Source: Oscillospiraceae bacterium | Lineage (GTDB): Bacteria > Bacillota > Clostridia > Oscillospirales > Oscillospiraceae | Assembly: GCA_031264545.1 (NCBI GenBank) | Contig: JAISDV010000083.1 | Coordinates: 1-17,570, forward strand | Direction of reading: 5' to 3' | DNA: 17,570 nt | In this document: positions 7,756 to 14,709 of the stretch, piece by piece | Layout of the letters: the number at the start of each line of letters is the position of its first letter | Position numbering within the stretch: position 1 is the stretch's first letter | Notes under the pieces: model-generated | The model's database searches: none | What the model saw: only the letters and a program-made list of their open reading frames with translations | Told to the model about the DNA's origin: nothing | Translations under genes and position numbers: made by a program

Positions 7756-8595
7756 CTATTTCAGTGCGGCCGCGATGGCCTGCGCGCATTCCTCGACCGT
7801 GAGCGCGCCTCCGGGGAACGACAGGCCCGCAAGGCCCAGCTCAAAGAGCAGCTCGGCCGTATCCGGAACGGCGAGCCCCTCCGCGCAAAGCCCCTCCACG
7901 TCGGAGAAAATCGTCTTCGGGCTGCCCTCGGATATGACTCGCCCGCGCGACATGACGAACACCTTGTCCGCGCCGACGGCTTCGTTCATATGATGGGTGA
8001 TGAGCACAATGGTTATGCCGTTTTCGCGGCAGAGCCTTTTGACCGTGCCGATGACCTCCCGGCGGCCGGCGGGGTCGAGCATGGCCGTCGGCTCGTCGAG
8101 CACGATGCAGCGCGGGCGCATGGCGATGACGCCGGCGATGGCGACGCGCTGTTTCTGCCCGCCGGAAAGCAGATGGGGGGCGTGCCCGCGGTAGTCGTAC
8201 ATATCGACGAGCCTGAGCGCCTCGTCCACGCGGGCGCGTATCTCCTCCGGCGGCAGGCCGAGGTTTTCCGGGGCGAAGGCCACGTCGTCTTCAACGATGG
8301 CGGACACCATTTGATTGTCCGGGTTCTGAAAAACCAGGCCCACCGTGCGCCGGACATCAAACAGCTTTCTTTCATCCCGCGTGTCCATCCCGTCGACGAG
8401 GACATGTCCCTCGTCCGGCACAAGCAGGCCGTTCAAGTGTTTTGCGAGCGTCGATTTGCCGGAGCCGTTGCGCCCGAGCACCACGGTGAAGCTGCCCGCT
8501 TCGATCTCGAGCGCCGCCCCGTCCAGGACGGGCGGCTTTTCGGTCTCGCCCGGATAGCGGAAAACGACGTCCTTGACCTGAATAATCGGTTTCAT
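7756..8595 (-). CDS. ecfA1: ECF transporter ATPase EcfA1
   Basis: This 279-residue ABC ATPase is the first of the two nucleotide-binding subunits of the ECF transporter. It has Walker A GRNGSGKS (41-48), Q-loop Q90, signature LSGGQKQR (143-150), Walker B IVLDEPT (164-170) and switch histidine H201. The ATG at 8595 follows AAAGGA at seven bases spacing. It starts 11 bases after the methyltransferase stop, so the two are probably co-transcribed. No S component (RibU, ThiT, BioY or similar) is encoded in the window, so the substrate cannot be read here. A group II (shared) module is likely. Confidence 0.94.
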   Translation of the reverse strand: MKPIIQVKDVVFRYPGETEKPPVLDGAALEIEAGSFTVVLGRNGSGKSTLAKHLNGLLVPDEGHVLVDGMDTRDERKLFDVRRTVGLVFQNPDNQMVSAIVEDDVAFAPENLGLPPEEIRARVDEALRLVDMYDYRGHAPHLLSGGQKQRVAIAGVIAMRPRCIVLDEPTAMLDPAGRREVIGTVKRLCRENGITIVLITHHMNEAVGADKVFVMSRGRVISEGSPKTIFSDVEGLCAEGLAVPDTAELLFELGLAGLSFPGGALTVEECAQAIAAALK

Positions 8596-8606
8596 AGCCT
8601 GTTCCT

Positions 8607-9470
8607 TTATTTGCTGAGCCAGCGGCAGCTCGAGCCGCAGGGCAGTATAAGCCCGGACTCCGTGACCGGCAGGCCAAGCTCGCGGCTCTCGCTGGAGCCG
8701 CCGAATTTTTTTGAGAAAACGCTCTCGGAGATATAGCCGAGCGCCGAAGGGGAAAGCCCCGTGGTGTAGCTGCTCACGAGGACAAAGAGCGGCTCGTCGG
8801 AGAGCACGCCGGCACAGAGACAGACGAAGTCCCAGAGGTTGTCCTCCAGCTTCCAGGTTTCGCCGTCCGGGCCGCGCCCATAAGCGGGGGGATCCATGAT
8901 GATCGCGTCGTATTTCCTGCCGCGGCGGCGCTCACGCTCGACGAACTTGAGACAGTCGTCGACGATCCAGCGGATGGGGGCCGTCTCAAGCCCCGAGGCC
9001 GCGGCGTTTTCACGCGCCCAGGCGACCATGCCGCGCGCCGCATCCACATGACAGACCGAGGCGCCGGCCTTCGCGCAGGCCAGGGTCGCGGCGCCGGTGT
9101 AGGCAAAGAGGTTGAGCACACGGACAGGCCGCCCCGCGCTCCGAATCGCGGACATGGCAAAATCCCAGTTCGCGGCCTGCTCGGGAAAGATGCCCGTATG
9201 CTTGAAATTCATGGGCCTGACGTTGAAACGGAGCGCACCATAGCGAATCTGCCAGCGCTCGGGCACACTGTTCTTTTCCCAGGCGCCGCCGCCGGAGACG
9301 CTTCGGCTGTATTTGGCCGAGGGCCTGTCCCAGCCGGGATTTGTCCGCTCCGTGCGCCAGACCGCCTGGGGGTCGGGCCGGACAAGTATCTGGCCGCCCC
9401 AGCGCTCGAGCTTTTGCCCGCCTGAACAGTCGATCAGCTCATAGTCTTTCCATTTGTCCGAAATCCACAT
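8607..9470 (-). CDS. Class I SAM-dependent methyltransferase (RlmK/RlmI-like)
   Basis: This 287-residue protein has a C-terminal Rossmann methyltransferase fold. Motif I is VLNLFAYTGAAT (118-129), the acidic ribose-binding residue is D143, the DD pair is at 171-172 and the catalytic DPPAYGRG loop is at 193-200. The DPPxxGRG loop and the N-terminal region place it near COG1092 proteins, which methylate 23S rRNA (RlmI, RlmK), but the exact base or RNA is unknown. The frame is open upstream to 9587, but that end lies inside the promoter. The ATG at 9470 follows GAGG and gives a normal N-terminus. It is the first gene of the transcript that continues into ecfA1-ecfA2-ecfT-truA, an unusual head gene for that operon. 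Confidence 0.85.
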   Translation of the reverse strand: MWISDKWKDYELIDCSGGQKLERWGGQILVRPDPQAVWRTERTNPGWDRPSAKYSRSVSGGGAWEKNSVPERWQIRYGALRFNVRPMNFKHTGIFPEQAANWDFAMSAIRSAGRPVRVLNLFAYTGAATLACAKAGASVCHVDAARGMVAWARENAAASGLETAPIRWIVDDCLKFVERERRRGRKYDAIIMDPPAYGRGPDGETWKLEDNLWDFVCLCAGVLSDEPLFVLVSSYTTGLSPSALGYISESVFSKKFGGSSESRELGLPVTESGLILPCGSSCRWLSK

Positions 9471-9508
9471 AGAAACCTCGCGGGATCCTTCCGAAAGCGG
9501 CCGAGGGA

Positions 9509-9525
9509 CGGGCGCTTCGCGCCCG
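9509..9525. other. Leader hairpin before the methyltransferase gene
   Basis: CGGGCGC (9509-9515), loop TTC, and GCGCCCG (9519-9525) form a 7-base-pair stem in the transcribed leader, about 40 bases before the ATG at 9470. There is no T-run, so termination is not suggested. It may be a structural or regulatory element. Confidence 0.3.
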
Positions 9526-9558
9526 CGCCAAAGCCGTCTGAAGCAGGCTATTCGTAGG

Positions 9559-9587
9559 ATTATATCATCAATTGCCCGGAGGGTCAA
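9559..9587 (-). promoter_or_regulatory. SigA-type promoter of the methyltransferase-ecf-truA operon
   Basis: On the minus strand, TTGACC (9587-9582) and TATAAT (9564-9559) are separated by exactly 17 bases. This is close to the consensus for the main sigma factor. It leaves a leader of about 80 bases before the methyltransferase ATG. The 314-base gap 9471-9784 contains this promoter, the divergent one at 9717-9745 and the hairpin at 9509-9525; I see no gene in it. Confidence 0.85.
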
Positions 9588-9716
9588 TTATTTCCGCATA
9601 TCGCGCACAGCGGCCGGGAGAGGGGCGGAAAAACCGTGAAATCCGGGCGGGCGCGGGCATAAGGGATAGTGGAAAATAAAACCGTCAATAAAAGTTAAAA
9701 ATCTTGAAAAATATAC

Positions 9717-9745
9717 TTGCATATTGAAAATGCTTTATCTATAAT
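9717..9745 (+). promoter_or_regulatory. SigA-type promoter of the SGNH-DUF4358 pair
   Basis: TTGCAT (9717-9722) and TATAAT (9740-9745) are separated by 17 bases in an AT-rich patch (about 9665-9745). It lies about 40-60 bases before the first gene and fires away from the promoter at 9559-9587. Confidence 0.85.
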
Positions 9746-9784
9746 AGACTCAGTTGACGCAGGTCGACATAATGTGATTTTTAC

Positions 9785-10654
9785 ATGAAGGGGTCTTCTC
9801 GCGCCATGACGCGTTCTCATAAAAACAGCAATGGACTTAAGGTCGCTTTTTTTGTCCTTTTTATCGCCGTTGCGGCACTTGCGGTCTATATACTCAGCAG
9901 GGACGCGCCGGCGGAAAGCCAGCCATCGCCCTCCCCCTCGCCTTCCGAGGCACAGGAGACGGCCGGACCGCCCGATGTGGCGGTTGATCCGACTCCGGAT
10001 GTTACCGTGTTCACGTCTCCGCCCGCGCCTTCGCCTTCCGAGGCCGTGGCCGCGGGACCGGATCTGGCGGCGCGCGAGGCTGTAGGGGACGAGTTTTTCT
10101 CCGACGCCGCGTTTATGGGCAACTCGCTTATGGACGGCTTCCGCCTGTTCTCCGGCCTGACGACCTGCGACTATTACGCCGCGACCAGTATGACGGTGAT
10201 CGGCGCGGAAAGCAAGGTCTGCATCACGCTTGACGACGGCCGGCAGGGGACGCTGCTCCAGGGCCTTGCCCAGAAGCCCTACGGCAAGATTTATATCCTG
10301 CTCGGCATCAACGAGATCGGCTACGAGGTCGGCGCTTTCATTGATTATTATTCGGACATGCTCGACCAGATCATTGCCTCACAGCCGGACGCCGATATCT
10401 ATATTATGGGGCTTACCCCCGTGAGCGCCGCGAAGTCACGGGAGAGCGATACTTTCAACATGACCCGTATCGGGACGTACAATACCGCCCTGCGACAGCT
10501 TGCGGCGGATAAGGCCTGCTATTACATGGACCTCGTCGCGGCGCTGGCCGGGCCGGACGGGTATCTGTCCGCCGAAGAAACGACGGACGGCATCCACTTA
10601 TCGGTAAAATTATATCAGATGTGGCTTGACTGTGTTAAAACGCATTATATCTAA
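9785..10654 (+). CDS. Membrane-anchored SGNH/GDSL-type hydrolase-like protein
   Basis: The product is 289 residues from this start. It has a short basic N-terminus, one transmembrane helix (about 19-37) and a Ser/Pro/Glu-rich linker (about 43-90). An extracytoplasmic SGNH domain follows: block I GNSL with Ser114 as nucleophile, block III GINE (174-177) and block V D-G-I-H with D268 and H271. Such proteins deacylate or acylate envelope glycans or lipids. The substrate is unknown, and GNS instead of GDS is a common variant. The start is uncertain: ATG 9785 lacks a clear ribosome site, while ATG 9806 (MTRSHKN) has AAGGGG twelve bases upstream and loses only seven residues. A DUF4358 lipoprotein gene follows after 23 bases. 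Genes of these two families often occur together near MBOAT acyltransferases in Clostridia, but no MBOAT gene is seen here. Confidence 0.82.
   Translation: MKGSSRAMTRSHKNSNGLKVAFFVLFIAVAALAVYILSRDAPAESQPSPSPSPSEAQETAGPPDVAVDPTPDVTVFTSPPAPSPSEAVAAGPDLAAREAVGDEFFSDAAFMGNSLMDGFRLFSGLTTCDYYAATSMTVIGAESKVCITLDDGRQGTLLQGLAQKPYGKIYILLGINEIGYEVGAFIDYYSDMLDQIIASQPDADIYIMGLTPVSAAKSRESDTFNMTRIGTYNTALRQLAADKACYYMDLVAALAGPDGYLSAEETTDGIHLSVKLYQMWLDCVKTHYI
9938..10044 (+). repeat. 14-base direct repeat flanking the Ser/Pro linker
   Basis: TCGCCTTCCGAGGC occurs at 9938-9951 and again at 10031-10044, exactly 93 bases (31 codons) apart and in the same reading frame, coding for S-P-S-E-A in both copies. Recombination between them would shorten the linker of the SGNH protein by 31 residues without breaking the frame. 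Confidence 0.6.
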
Positions 10655-10677
10655 GTGAAAAAACAGGGGAGTTTGGC

Positions 10678-11145
10678 ATGAAGAGGATCGGTTTTGTCCT
10701 GCTGGCGGTTTGTATGGCTTTCAATATTCTGTCCGGCTGCTCGGCGGCCAAGCCTGTGGCATATGATCTTGCGGCACTCTCGGAGCAAGTCGGCCAAAGC
10801 GGGGCCTTTACGGACTTTCTCAGCCCCGTCACCGAGACAATCGCCGCCACGTTTTATGGTTTTGAGGAGACCGAGGTGACGGAGAGCGATGTACGCCTTT
10901 CGACCGGGGCGACGACCGAGGAGATCGCGCTTTTCAAATGTGCCGACGAGACGGCCGCGGCAAAGCTCAAGGCAAACGCCGAAACGCGGGTCGAAACCCA
11001 GCGGTCGATCTATGAATCCTACGCGCCCGGCGAGATGCCGAAGCTGGACGACGCGATCGTCGTCCGGAACGGCCTTTACGTGTTCTACATCGTGTCCGCC
11101 GACGCGGCAAAGGTCCGAACGGTGCTCGACGGCTACGGCAAGTGA
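10678..11145 (+). CDS. DUF4358 lipoprotein
   Basis: This 155-residue protein has a lipoprotein signal peptide: K2-R3, a hydrophobic core, and lipobox L18-S19-G20-C21. The mature part matches the DUF4358 pattern: a central FKCADETAAAKLKA block (about 81-95) and an ETQRSIYESYAP block followed by a short C-terminal strand region. It should be anchored on the outside of the cell membrane. No enzymatic residues are recognised and the family has no established function. The start is supported by AGGGGAG six bases upstream. It follows the SGNH gene by 23 bases and ends in a strong terminator, so the two form a bicistronic unit. Confidence 0.8.
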   Translation: MKRIGFVLLAVCMAFNILSGCSAAKPVAYDLAALSEQVGQSGAFTDFLSPVTETIAATFYGFEETEVTESDVRLSTGATTEEIALFKCADETAAAKLKANAETRVETQRSIYESYAPGEMPKLDDAIVVRNGLYVFYIVSADAAKVRTVLDGYGK

Positions 11146-11158
11146 TATCGGGTTTCAA

Positions 11159-11189
11159 CGCCGCATTCGAAAGGATGCGGCGCTTTTTT
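11159..11189 (+). terminator. Intrinsic terminator after the DUF4358 gene
   Basis: CGCCGCAT (11159-11166), loop TCGAAAGG, and ATGCGGCG (11175-11182) form an 8-base-pair stem, followed by C and six T (11184-11189). This is a textbook rho-independent terminator 13 bases after the stop codon. Confidence 0.92.
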
Positions 11190-11218
11190 CATCTGAAATC
11201 TGAAATCTATAAGGAGAA

Positions 11219-11296
11219 ATGCCGGATAGGCGCGCCGATCGGGAACAATTGCCCCGGACAGGCGTCTATGAGACAGCAGCATCGCCCGTATATTGA
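11219..11296 (+). CDS. Possible 25-codon upstream ORF before the serpin
   Basis: An ATG at 11219 opens a 25-residue frame (begins MPDRRADREQ, ends ASPVY) that stops with TGA at 11294-11296. That stop overlaps the ribosome site GAAGGAGG (11295-11302) of the serpin gene. AAGGAG lies directly before the ATG, but the two-base spacing is shorter than usual. It resembles no known protein. It could be a translated leader that couples to the serpin, or chance. Confidence 0.25.
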   Translation: MPDRRADREQLPRTGVYETAASPVY

Positions 11297-11309
11297 AGGA
11301 GGCACACAT

Positions 11310-12566
11310 ATGAACAAACGCATCATCGCGGGAATACTCAGTTTCGCACTCACGCTTTCCACAGGGGTTTCCCTCTCCGGCTGCGGGACGAGCGCTTCGG
11401 CCGCGGACCTGATGGCGGGCGTCAAGGCAAGGGCCGTGAGTACCAGCGTGGACTTAAACGGCGGCGCTGCCGGGGCGGTCGCGGGCTTCGCCGTAAGGCT
11501 GCTCCAAAACAGCGCGGCTGCCGGAAAAAACACGCTCATCTCGCCGTTTTCCGTGCTGTGCGCCCTCGCCATGACCGCCAACGGCGCGCGGGGCGAGACC
11601 CTCGCGCAGATGGAAGACGTTTTCGGGCTTTCCATACCGGAGCTGAACGCCTGTCTGCACGGCTGCCTGGCCAAGCTTTCCACCGGCGATAACGATCAGG
11701 TCAGCGCTGCCGATTCCATCTGGTTCAAGGATGACGCGGGCCTGACGGTGGAAGCGGATTTTCTCCAGACAAACGCGGACTACTACGGTGCGTCTGTCTA
11801 CAAAGCCGCCTTCGACGACGCCACGCTGAAGGCCATCAACGCCTGGGTCAGGGATAACACGGACGGCATGATCGAAAGCATCCTCGATCGGATCCCGGAC
11901 GAGGCCGTCATGTACCTCATCAACGCGCTGGCCTTCGACGCCGAGTGGGAGGATATTTACAGAGAGGATCAGGTGCGGGACGGCGCCTTTACGACGGCGT
12001 CCGGGGCAACACGGAATGCGGCGCTGATGTACCATACCGAGGGCCGGTATCTGGACGACGGCCGCGCCACGGGCTTTCTGAAATATTACGCCGGCCAGAA
12101 GTACGCCTTTGCCGCCCTGCTGCCAAACGCGGGCGTTTCCGTTGCCGACTATATCGCATCTCTCACGGGCGAGGAGCTTGTGCGCACGCTCGACAGCGCA
12201 CGGGAGGCCGCGGTAGAAACTGCGATCCCGAAGTTTGAGAGCGCATATTCCGTGGAAATGCGCGGCATCCTGCAATCCATGGGCATGACGGACGCCTTTG
12301 ACGGGGACCGCGCCGACTTTACGGGACTCGGCAGGTCTGAGGCCGGCAATATCTTTATCAGCCGCGTCATCCACAAGACCGAGATTGCCGTGGATGCGCG
12401 AGGGACGAAAGCCGGCGCGGCCGCTGCAGTGGTAGTGGAGGCCAGTGCCATGCCGCCGGATGACATAAAAACCGTCTTTCTTGACCGGCCCTTTGTCTAC
12501 CTGCTCCTCGACTGCGAGACCGGGCTGCCCCTTTTTATCGGCACGGTTACGGATACGGGCCGGTGA
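11310..12566 (+). CDS. Lipoprotein serpin (serine protease inhibitor)
   Basis: The product is 418 residues with a lipobox (L22-S23-G24-C25), so it is probably tethered to the outer face of the cell. The serpin fold is recognisable from the NTLISPFSVLCALAM block (about 79-93), the YLINALAFDAEW block and the C-terminal FLDRPFVYLL and LPLFIGTV strands. The reactive-centre loop begins at G365-T366 and has a hinge of small residues (A-G-A-A-A-A), as in inhibitory serpins. Counting P15 at G365 places P1-P1' at about S379-A380, which suggests inhibition of elastase- or subtilisin-like proteases. The ATG at 11310 is fixed by GAAGGAGG seven bases upstream; the longer open frame from 11142 would run through a terminator. 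Gut Clostridia are known to carry such serpins (siropins). No strong promoter is seen in the 120 bases upstream. A terminator follows. Confidence 0.93.
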   Translation: MNKRIIAGILSFALTLSTGVSLSGCGTSASAADLMAGVKARAVSTSVDLNGGAAGAVAGFAVRLLQNSAAAGKNTLISPFSVLCALAMTANGARGETLAQMEDVFGLSIPELNACLHGCLAKLSTGDNDQVSAADSIWFKDDAGLTVEADFLQTNADYYGASVYKAAFDDATLKAINAWVRDNTDGMIESILDRIPDEAVMYLINALAFDAEWEDIYREDQVRDGAFTTASGATRNAALMYHTEGRYLDDGRATGFLKYYAGQKYAFAALLPNAGVSVADYIASLTGEELVRTLDSAREAAVETAIPKFESAYSVEMRGILQSMGMTDAFDGDRADFTGLGRSEAGNIFISRVIHKTEIAVDARGTKAGAAAAVVVEASAMPPDDIKTVFLDRPFVYLLLDCETGLPLFIGTVTDTGR

Positions 12567-12583
12567 CGTCCATATCGAAAACG

Positions 12584-12618
12584 GCGCCGCGGAAAATTTC
12601 TCCGCGGCGCTCTTGTTT
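12584..12618 (+). terminator. Intrinsic terminator after the serpin gene
   Basis: GCGCCGCGGA (12584-12593), loop AAATTTC, and TCCGCGGCGC (12601-12610) form a perfect 10-base-pair stem, followed by TCTTGTTT. It lies 17 bases after the serpin stop. Confidence 0.88.
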
Positions 12619-12766
12619 GACAATAGGGTACCCGCCTGAAGCGCGTCCCCGCTTTTGCATAAACCGCACGTATCCTTAAATTATTTTCAGGACGGGACAG
12701 ATATATTTGGCAATATGGCAGGAATTTTTGTTTTCGCGTATCCTTTTCGGTTCGTTTGTGTTAAAC

Positions 12767-12775
12767 TGATATAAA
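12767..12775 (+). promoter_or_regulatory. Probable extended -10 promoter of the DedA gene
   Basis: TGA-TATAAA (12767-12775) is an extended -10 element about 35 bases before the DedA-family start. No clear -35 hexamer lies 17 bases upstream. The rest of the 12619-12766 gap shows no gene or structure I can name. Confidence 0.45.
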
Positions 12776-12809
12776 TCTCAGCATGACCTGAGAAGGAGCC
12801 GGCACAGCT

Positions 12810-13442
12810 ATGGAAAGCACCCTGACGGAGATCATCAACAATTACGGGTATATCGGCATTTTCCTGCTGATATTCGTTGAAAACATTTTCCCGCCGATAC
12901 CGTCGGAGGTCGTTCTGGTTTTCGGCGGTTTTCTCACGACGCAGTCGGACATGCGCGTCCTGCCGGTCATCGCCGCCGCGACCGCCGGGGCGGCGCTCGG
13001 CGCCGCCGTGCTCTACCTGATCGGCAGGCTGCTGGACAGGGAGAAGATCAAGCGGCTGTTTTCGGGCCGCTTCGGAAAAACCCTGCGGCTGAAGCCCTCG
13101 GACGTCACCCGCGCCGAAGGCTGGTTTAAAAAGTTCCAGTACAAGGCGGTGCTGATTTGCCGCTGTATCCCCATCGTCCGCAGCCTGATCTCGATTCCGG
13201 CGGGAATGGCTAAAATGCGGCCCCTGCCCTTCTTCCTGCTCACGGTCATTGGGACCGCCGTCTGGAATACCGCGCTGGTTCTGATCGGTACGCTCGCCGG
13301 AGGCGCCTGGCAGACAAGCCTTAAATATTTCGATCTGTTTTCCACGGCTGTTATCGCCCTGCTTGCCGCCGCCGCGGTCGCCGCCGCCGTTCTCTTCGTC
13401 AAGAAACGATTTATCGACAGCAGGGACGACAAGGACGCGTAA
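12810..13442 (+). CDS. DedA-family membrane protein
   Basis: This 210-residue protein belongs to the DedA/VTT superfamily. It has two hydrophobic blocks in the N-terminal half (about 12-45 and 50-75), a re-entrant-type segment, and C-terminal helices (about 138-165 and 176-198). The conserved acidic residues are E24 and E33 in the ENIFPPIPSE stretch (24-33). The conserved basic motif R118-x2-P121-x2-R124 is followed by S-x-x-A-G. DedA proteins take part in membrane lipid homeostasis; some act as undecaprenyl-phosphate or phospholipid flippases, and which applies here cannot be read from the sequence. AAGGAG lies eleven bases before the ATG. It seems to be a single-gene unit, with 174 bases to the next gene. 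Confidence 0.9.
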   Translation: MESTLTEIINNYGYIGIFLLIFVENIFPPIPSEVVLVFGGFLTTQSDMRVLPVIAAATAGAALGAAVLYLIGRLLDREKIKRLFSGRFGKTLRLKPSDVTRAEGWFKKFQYKAVLICRCIPIVRSLISIPAGMAKMRPLPFFLLTVIGTAVWNTALVLIGTLAGGAWQTSLKYFDLFSTAVIALLAAAAVAAAVLFVKKRFIDSRDDKDA

Positions 13443-13528
13443 GAACCGCGGCGCGGCAGCCGCTTTCCGTTTATATACGGAGTCACTTTTATGTGTGTTC
13501 CGGACAAAAATTTCGTAAAATTGACGTA

Positions 13529-13558
13529 TTGCCCCGCGTATGGCTGAGAGATTATAAT
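13529..13558 (+). promoter_or_regulatory. Promoter of the pit-DUF47-ppa operon
   Basis: TTGCCC (13529-13534) and TATAAT (13553-13558) are separated by 18 bases, giving a leader of about 50 bases before the PiT gene. A TTGACG at 13521-13526 is an alternative -35, but its spacing (26) is too long. I could not identify a convincing Pho box. Confidence 0.6.
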
Positions 13559-13616
13559 AACGCAGGGATAACGATACGCCTGAAACGCCCGCCGGGCTTA
13601 CATAGAAGATTGCATT

Positions 13617-14687
13617 ATGGGAAGTGGTTGGATTTTGGAGATGGAATTTGGCTGGTTTGTGAACCAGGTGCTTGCAAATCCCGTTCTGCTTATAACGGTT
13701 CTGCTGACACTCGGCGTTATTTTTGTCAACGGCTGGACGGACGCGCCCAACGCTATCGCAACCTGTGTCGCCACCCGCGCCATGACGCCGAGGTCGGCGG
13801 TGCTTATGGCGGCGGTGTTCAACTTTCTCGGCGTGTTTTTTATGACGCTGGTCAACGCGACCGTTGCGATGACGATTAAAAACATGGTCAATTTCGAGGG
13901 CAACACCGGAGACGCGACTCTTGCCCTGTGCGCCGCGCTCTTCGCGATCATCATCTGGGCGGTCGCCGCCTGGTACTTCGGCATTCCGACCAGTGAGAGC
14001 CACGCGCTGATCGCGGGGCTTTCGGGCGCGGCCATCGCCCTTCAGGGCGGCTTTGACGGGATAAACGGCGCGGAATGGATCAAGGTCATATACGGGCTCG
14101 TGCTTTCGACCTTCCTCGGCTTCAGCTCCGGCTACCTCGTCACCGAGCTTATGGGTCTCTTTTTCCGCAACGCGGACCGGCGTAAAACCTCGGGCTTCTT
14201 CCGCGGCGCGCAGATTTTCGGCGGCGGCGCGATGGCCTTCATGCACGGCGCGCAGGACGGCCAGAAGTTTATGGGCGTCCTGATACTCGGCGTCTTCCTC
14301 GTCAACGGCAGCGATACGACGGGCAACGTTATCCCGCCTGTCTGGATGATGGTGCTCTGCTCGGTCGTTATGGCCATCGGGACCTCGATCGGCGGCTATA
14401 AGATCATCAAGGCCGTCGGGATGGACATGGTCAAGCTCGAGTCGTTCCAGGGCTTTTCCGCCGATGTGGCCGCCGCCGCCTGCCTGCTGCTGTCCTCGCT
14501 GCTCGGAATTCCCGTCAGCACGACGCATATGAAAACCACCGCCATTATGGGCGTCGGCGCGACCAAGCGCCTTTCGGCGGTTAACTTTGCGCTCGTGAAG
14601 GACATGGTGCTCACCTGGGTGCTGACCTTTCCCGGCTGCGGTATCATCGGATACCTGATGGTCAGGCTTTTTTCGGCGATAATCTAA
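13617..14687 (+). CDS. pit: PiT-family inorganic phosphate transporter
   Basis: This 356-residue polytopic membrane protein imports phosphate (as metal-phosphate or with a cation). Both inverted PiT repeats are visible. The first has NGWTDAPNAIAT (38-49) and GIPTSESHAL (122-131). The second has MAFMHGAQDGQK (206-217) and GIPVSTTHM (297-305). The conserved D42, N45 and H129, and D214 and H304, lie in these motifs. The length is typical for the shorter bacterial PiT form without a large central loop. ATG 13641 (MEFGW) is an alternative start; neither has a strong ribosome site. A DUF47 gene follows after 22 bases, as in many pit operons. Confidence 0.93.
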   Translation: MGSGWILEMEFGWFVNQVLANPVLLITVLLTLGVIFVNGWTDAPNAIATCVATRAMTPRSAVLMAAVFNFLGVFFMTLVNATVAMTIKNMVNFEGNTGDATLALCAALFAIIIWAVAAWYFGIPTSESHALIAGLSGAAIALQGGFDGINGAEWIKVIYGLVLSTFLGFSSGYLVTELMGLFFRNADRRKTSGFFRGAQIFGGGAMAFMHGAQDGQKFMGVLILGVFLVNGSDTTGNVIPPVWMMVLCSVVMAIGTSIGGYKIIKAVGMDMVKLESFQGFSADVAAAACLLLSSLLGIPVSTTHMKTTAIMGVGATKRLSAVNFALVKDMVLTWVLTFPGCGIIGYLMVRLFSAII

Positions 14688-14709
14688 GATATACAGGAAG
14701 GTATGGGAT

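Noticed and set aside
7717..8736. 339-codon plus-strand frame opposite ecfA1
   Set aside because: It is antisense to a clear ABC ATPase and has shadow composition (rich in A, R, D, H).
9754..9774. TTGACG...CATAAT as a second promoter for the SGNH gene
   Set aside because: The two hexamers are only about 8 bases apart, far short of the 16-18 needed.
11142..11309. Upstream extension of the serpin frame to 11142
   Set aside because: It would place a strong terminator inside the coding region and hide the lipoprotein signal peptide. The ATG at 11310 has an ideal ribosome site.
13521..13526. TTGACG as the -35 of the pit promoter
   Set aside because: The spacing to TATAAT (26 bases) is too long. 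TTGCCC at 13529 gives 18.
12687..14528. 613-codon open frame on the minus strand, opposite the DedA and PiT genes
   Set aside because: It lies opposite two clear membrane-protein genes, has low-complexity charged composition (runs of D, R, G, H, Q) and no recognisable domain. Long antisense frames of this kind arise from GC-biased third positions.
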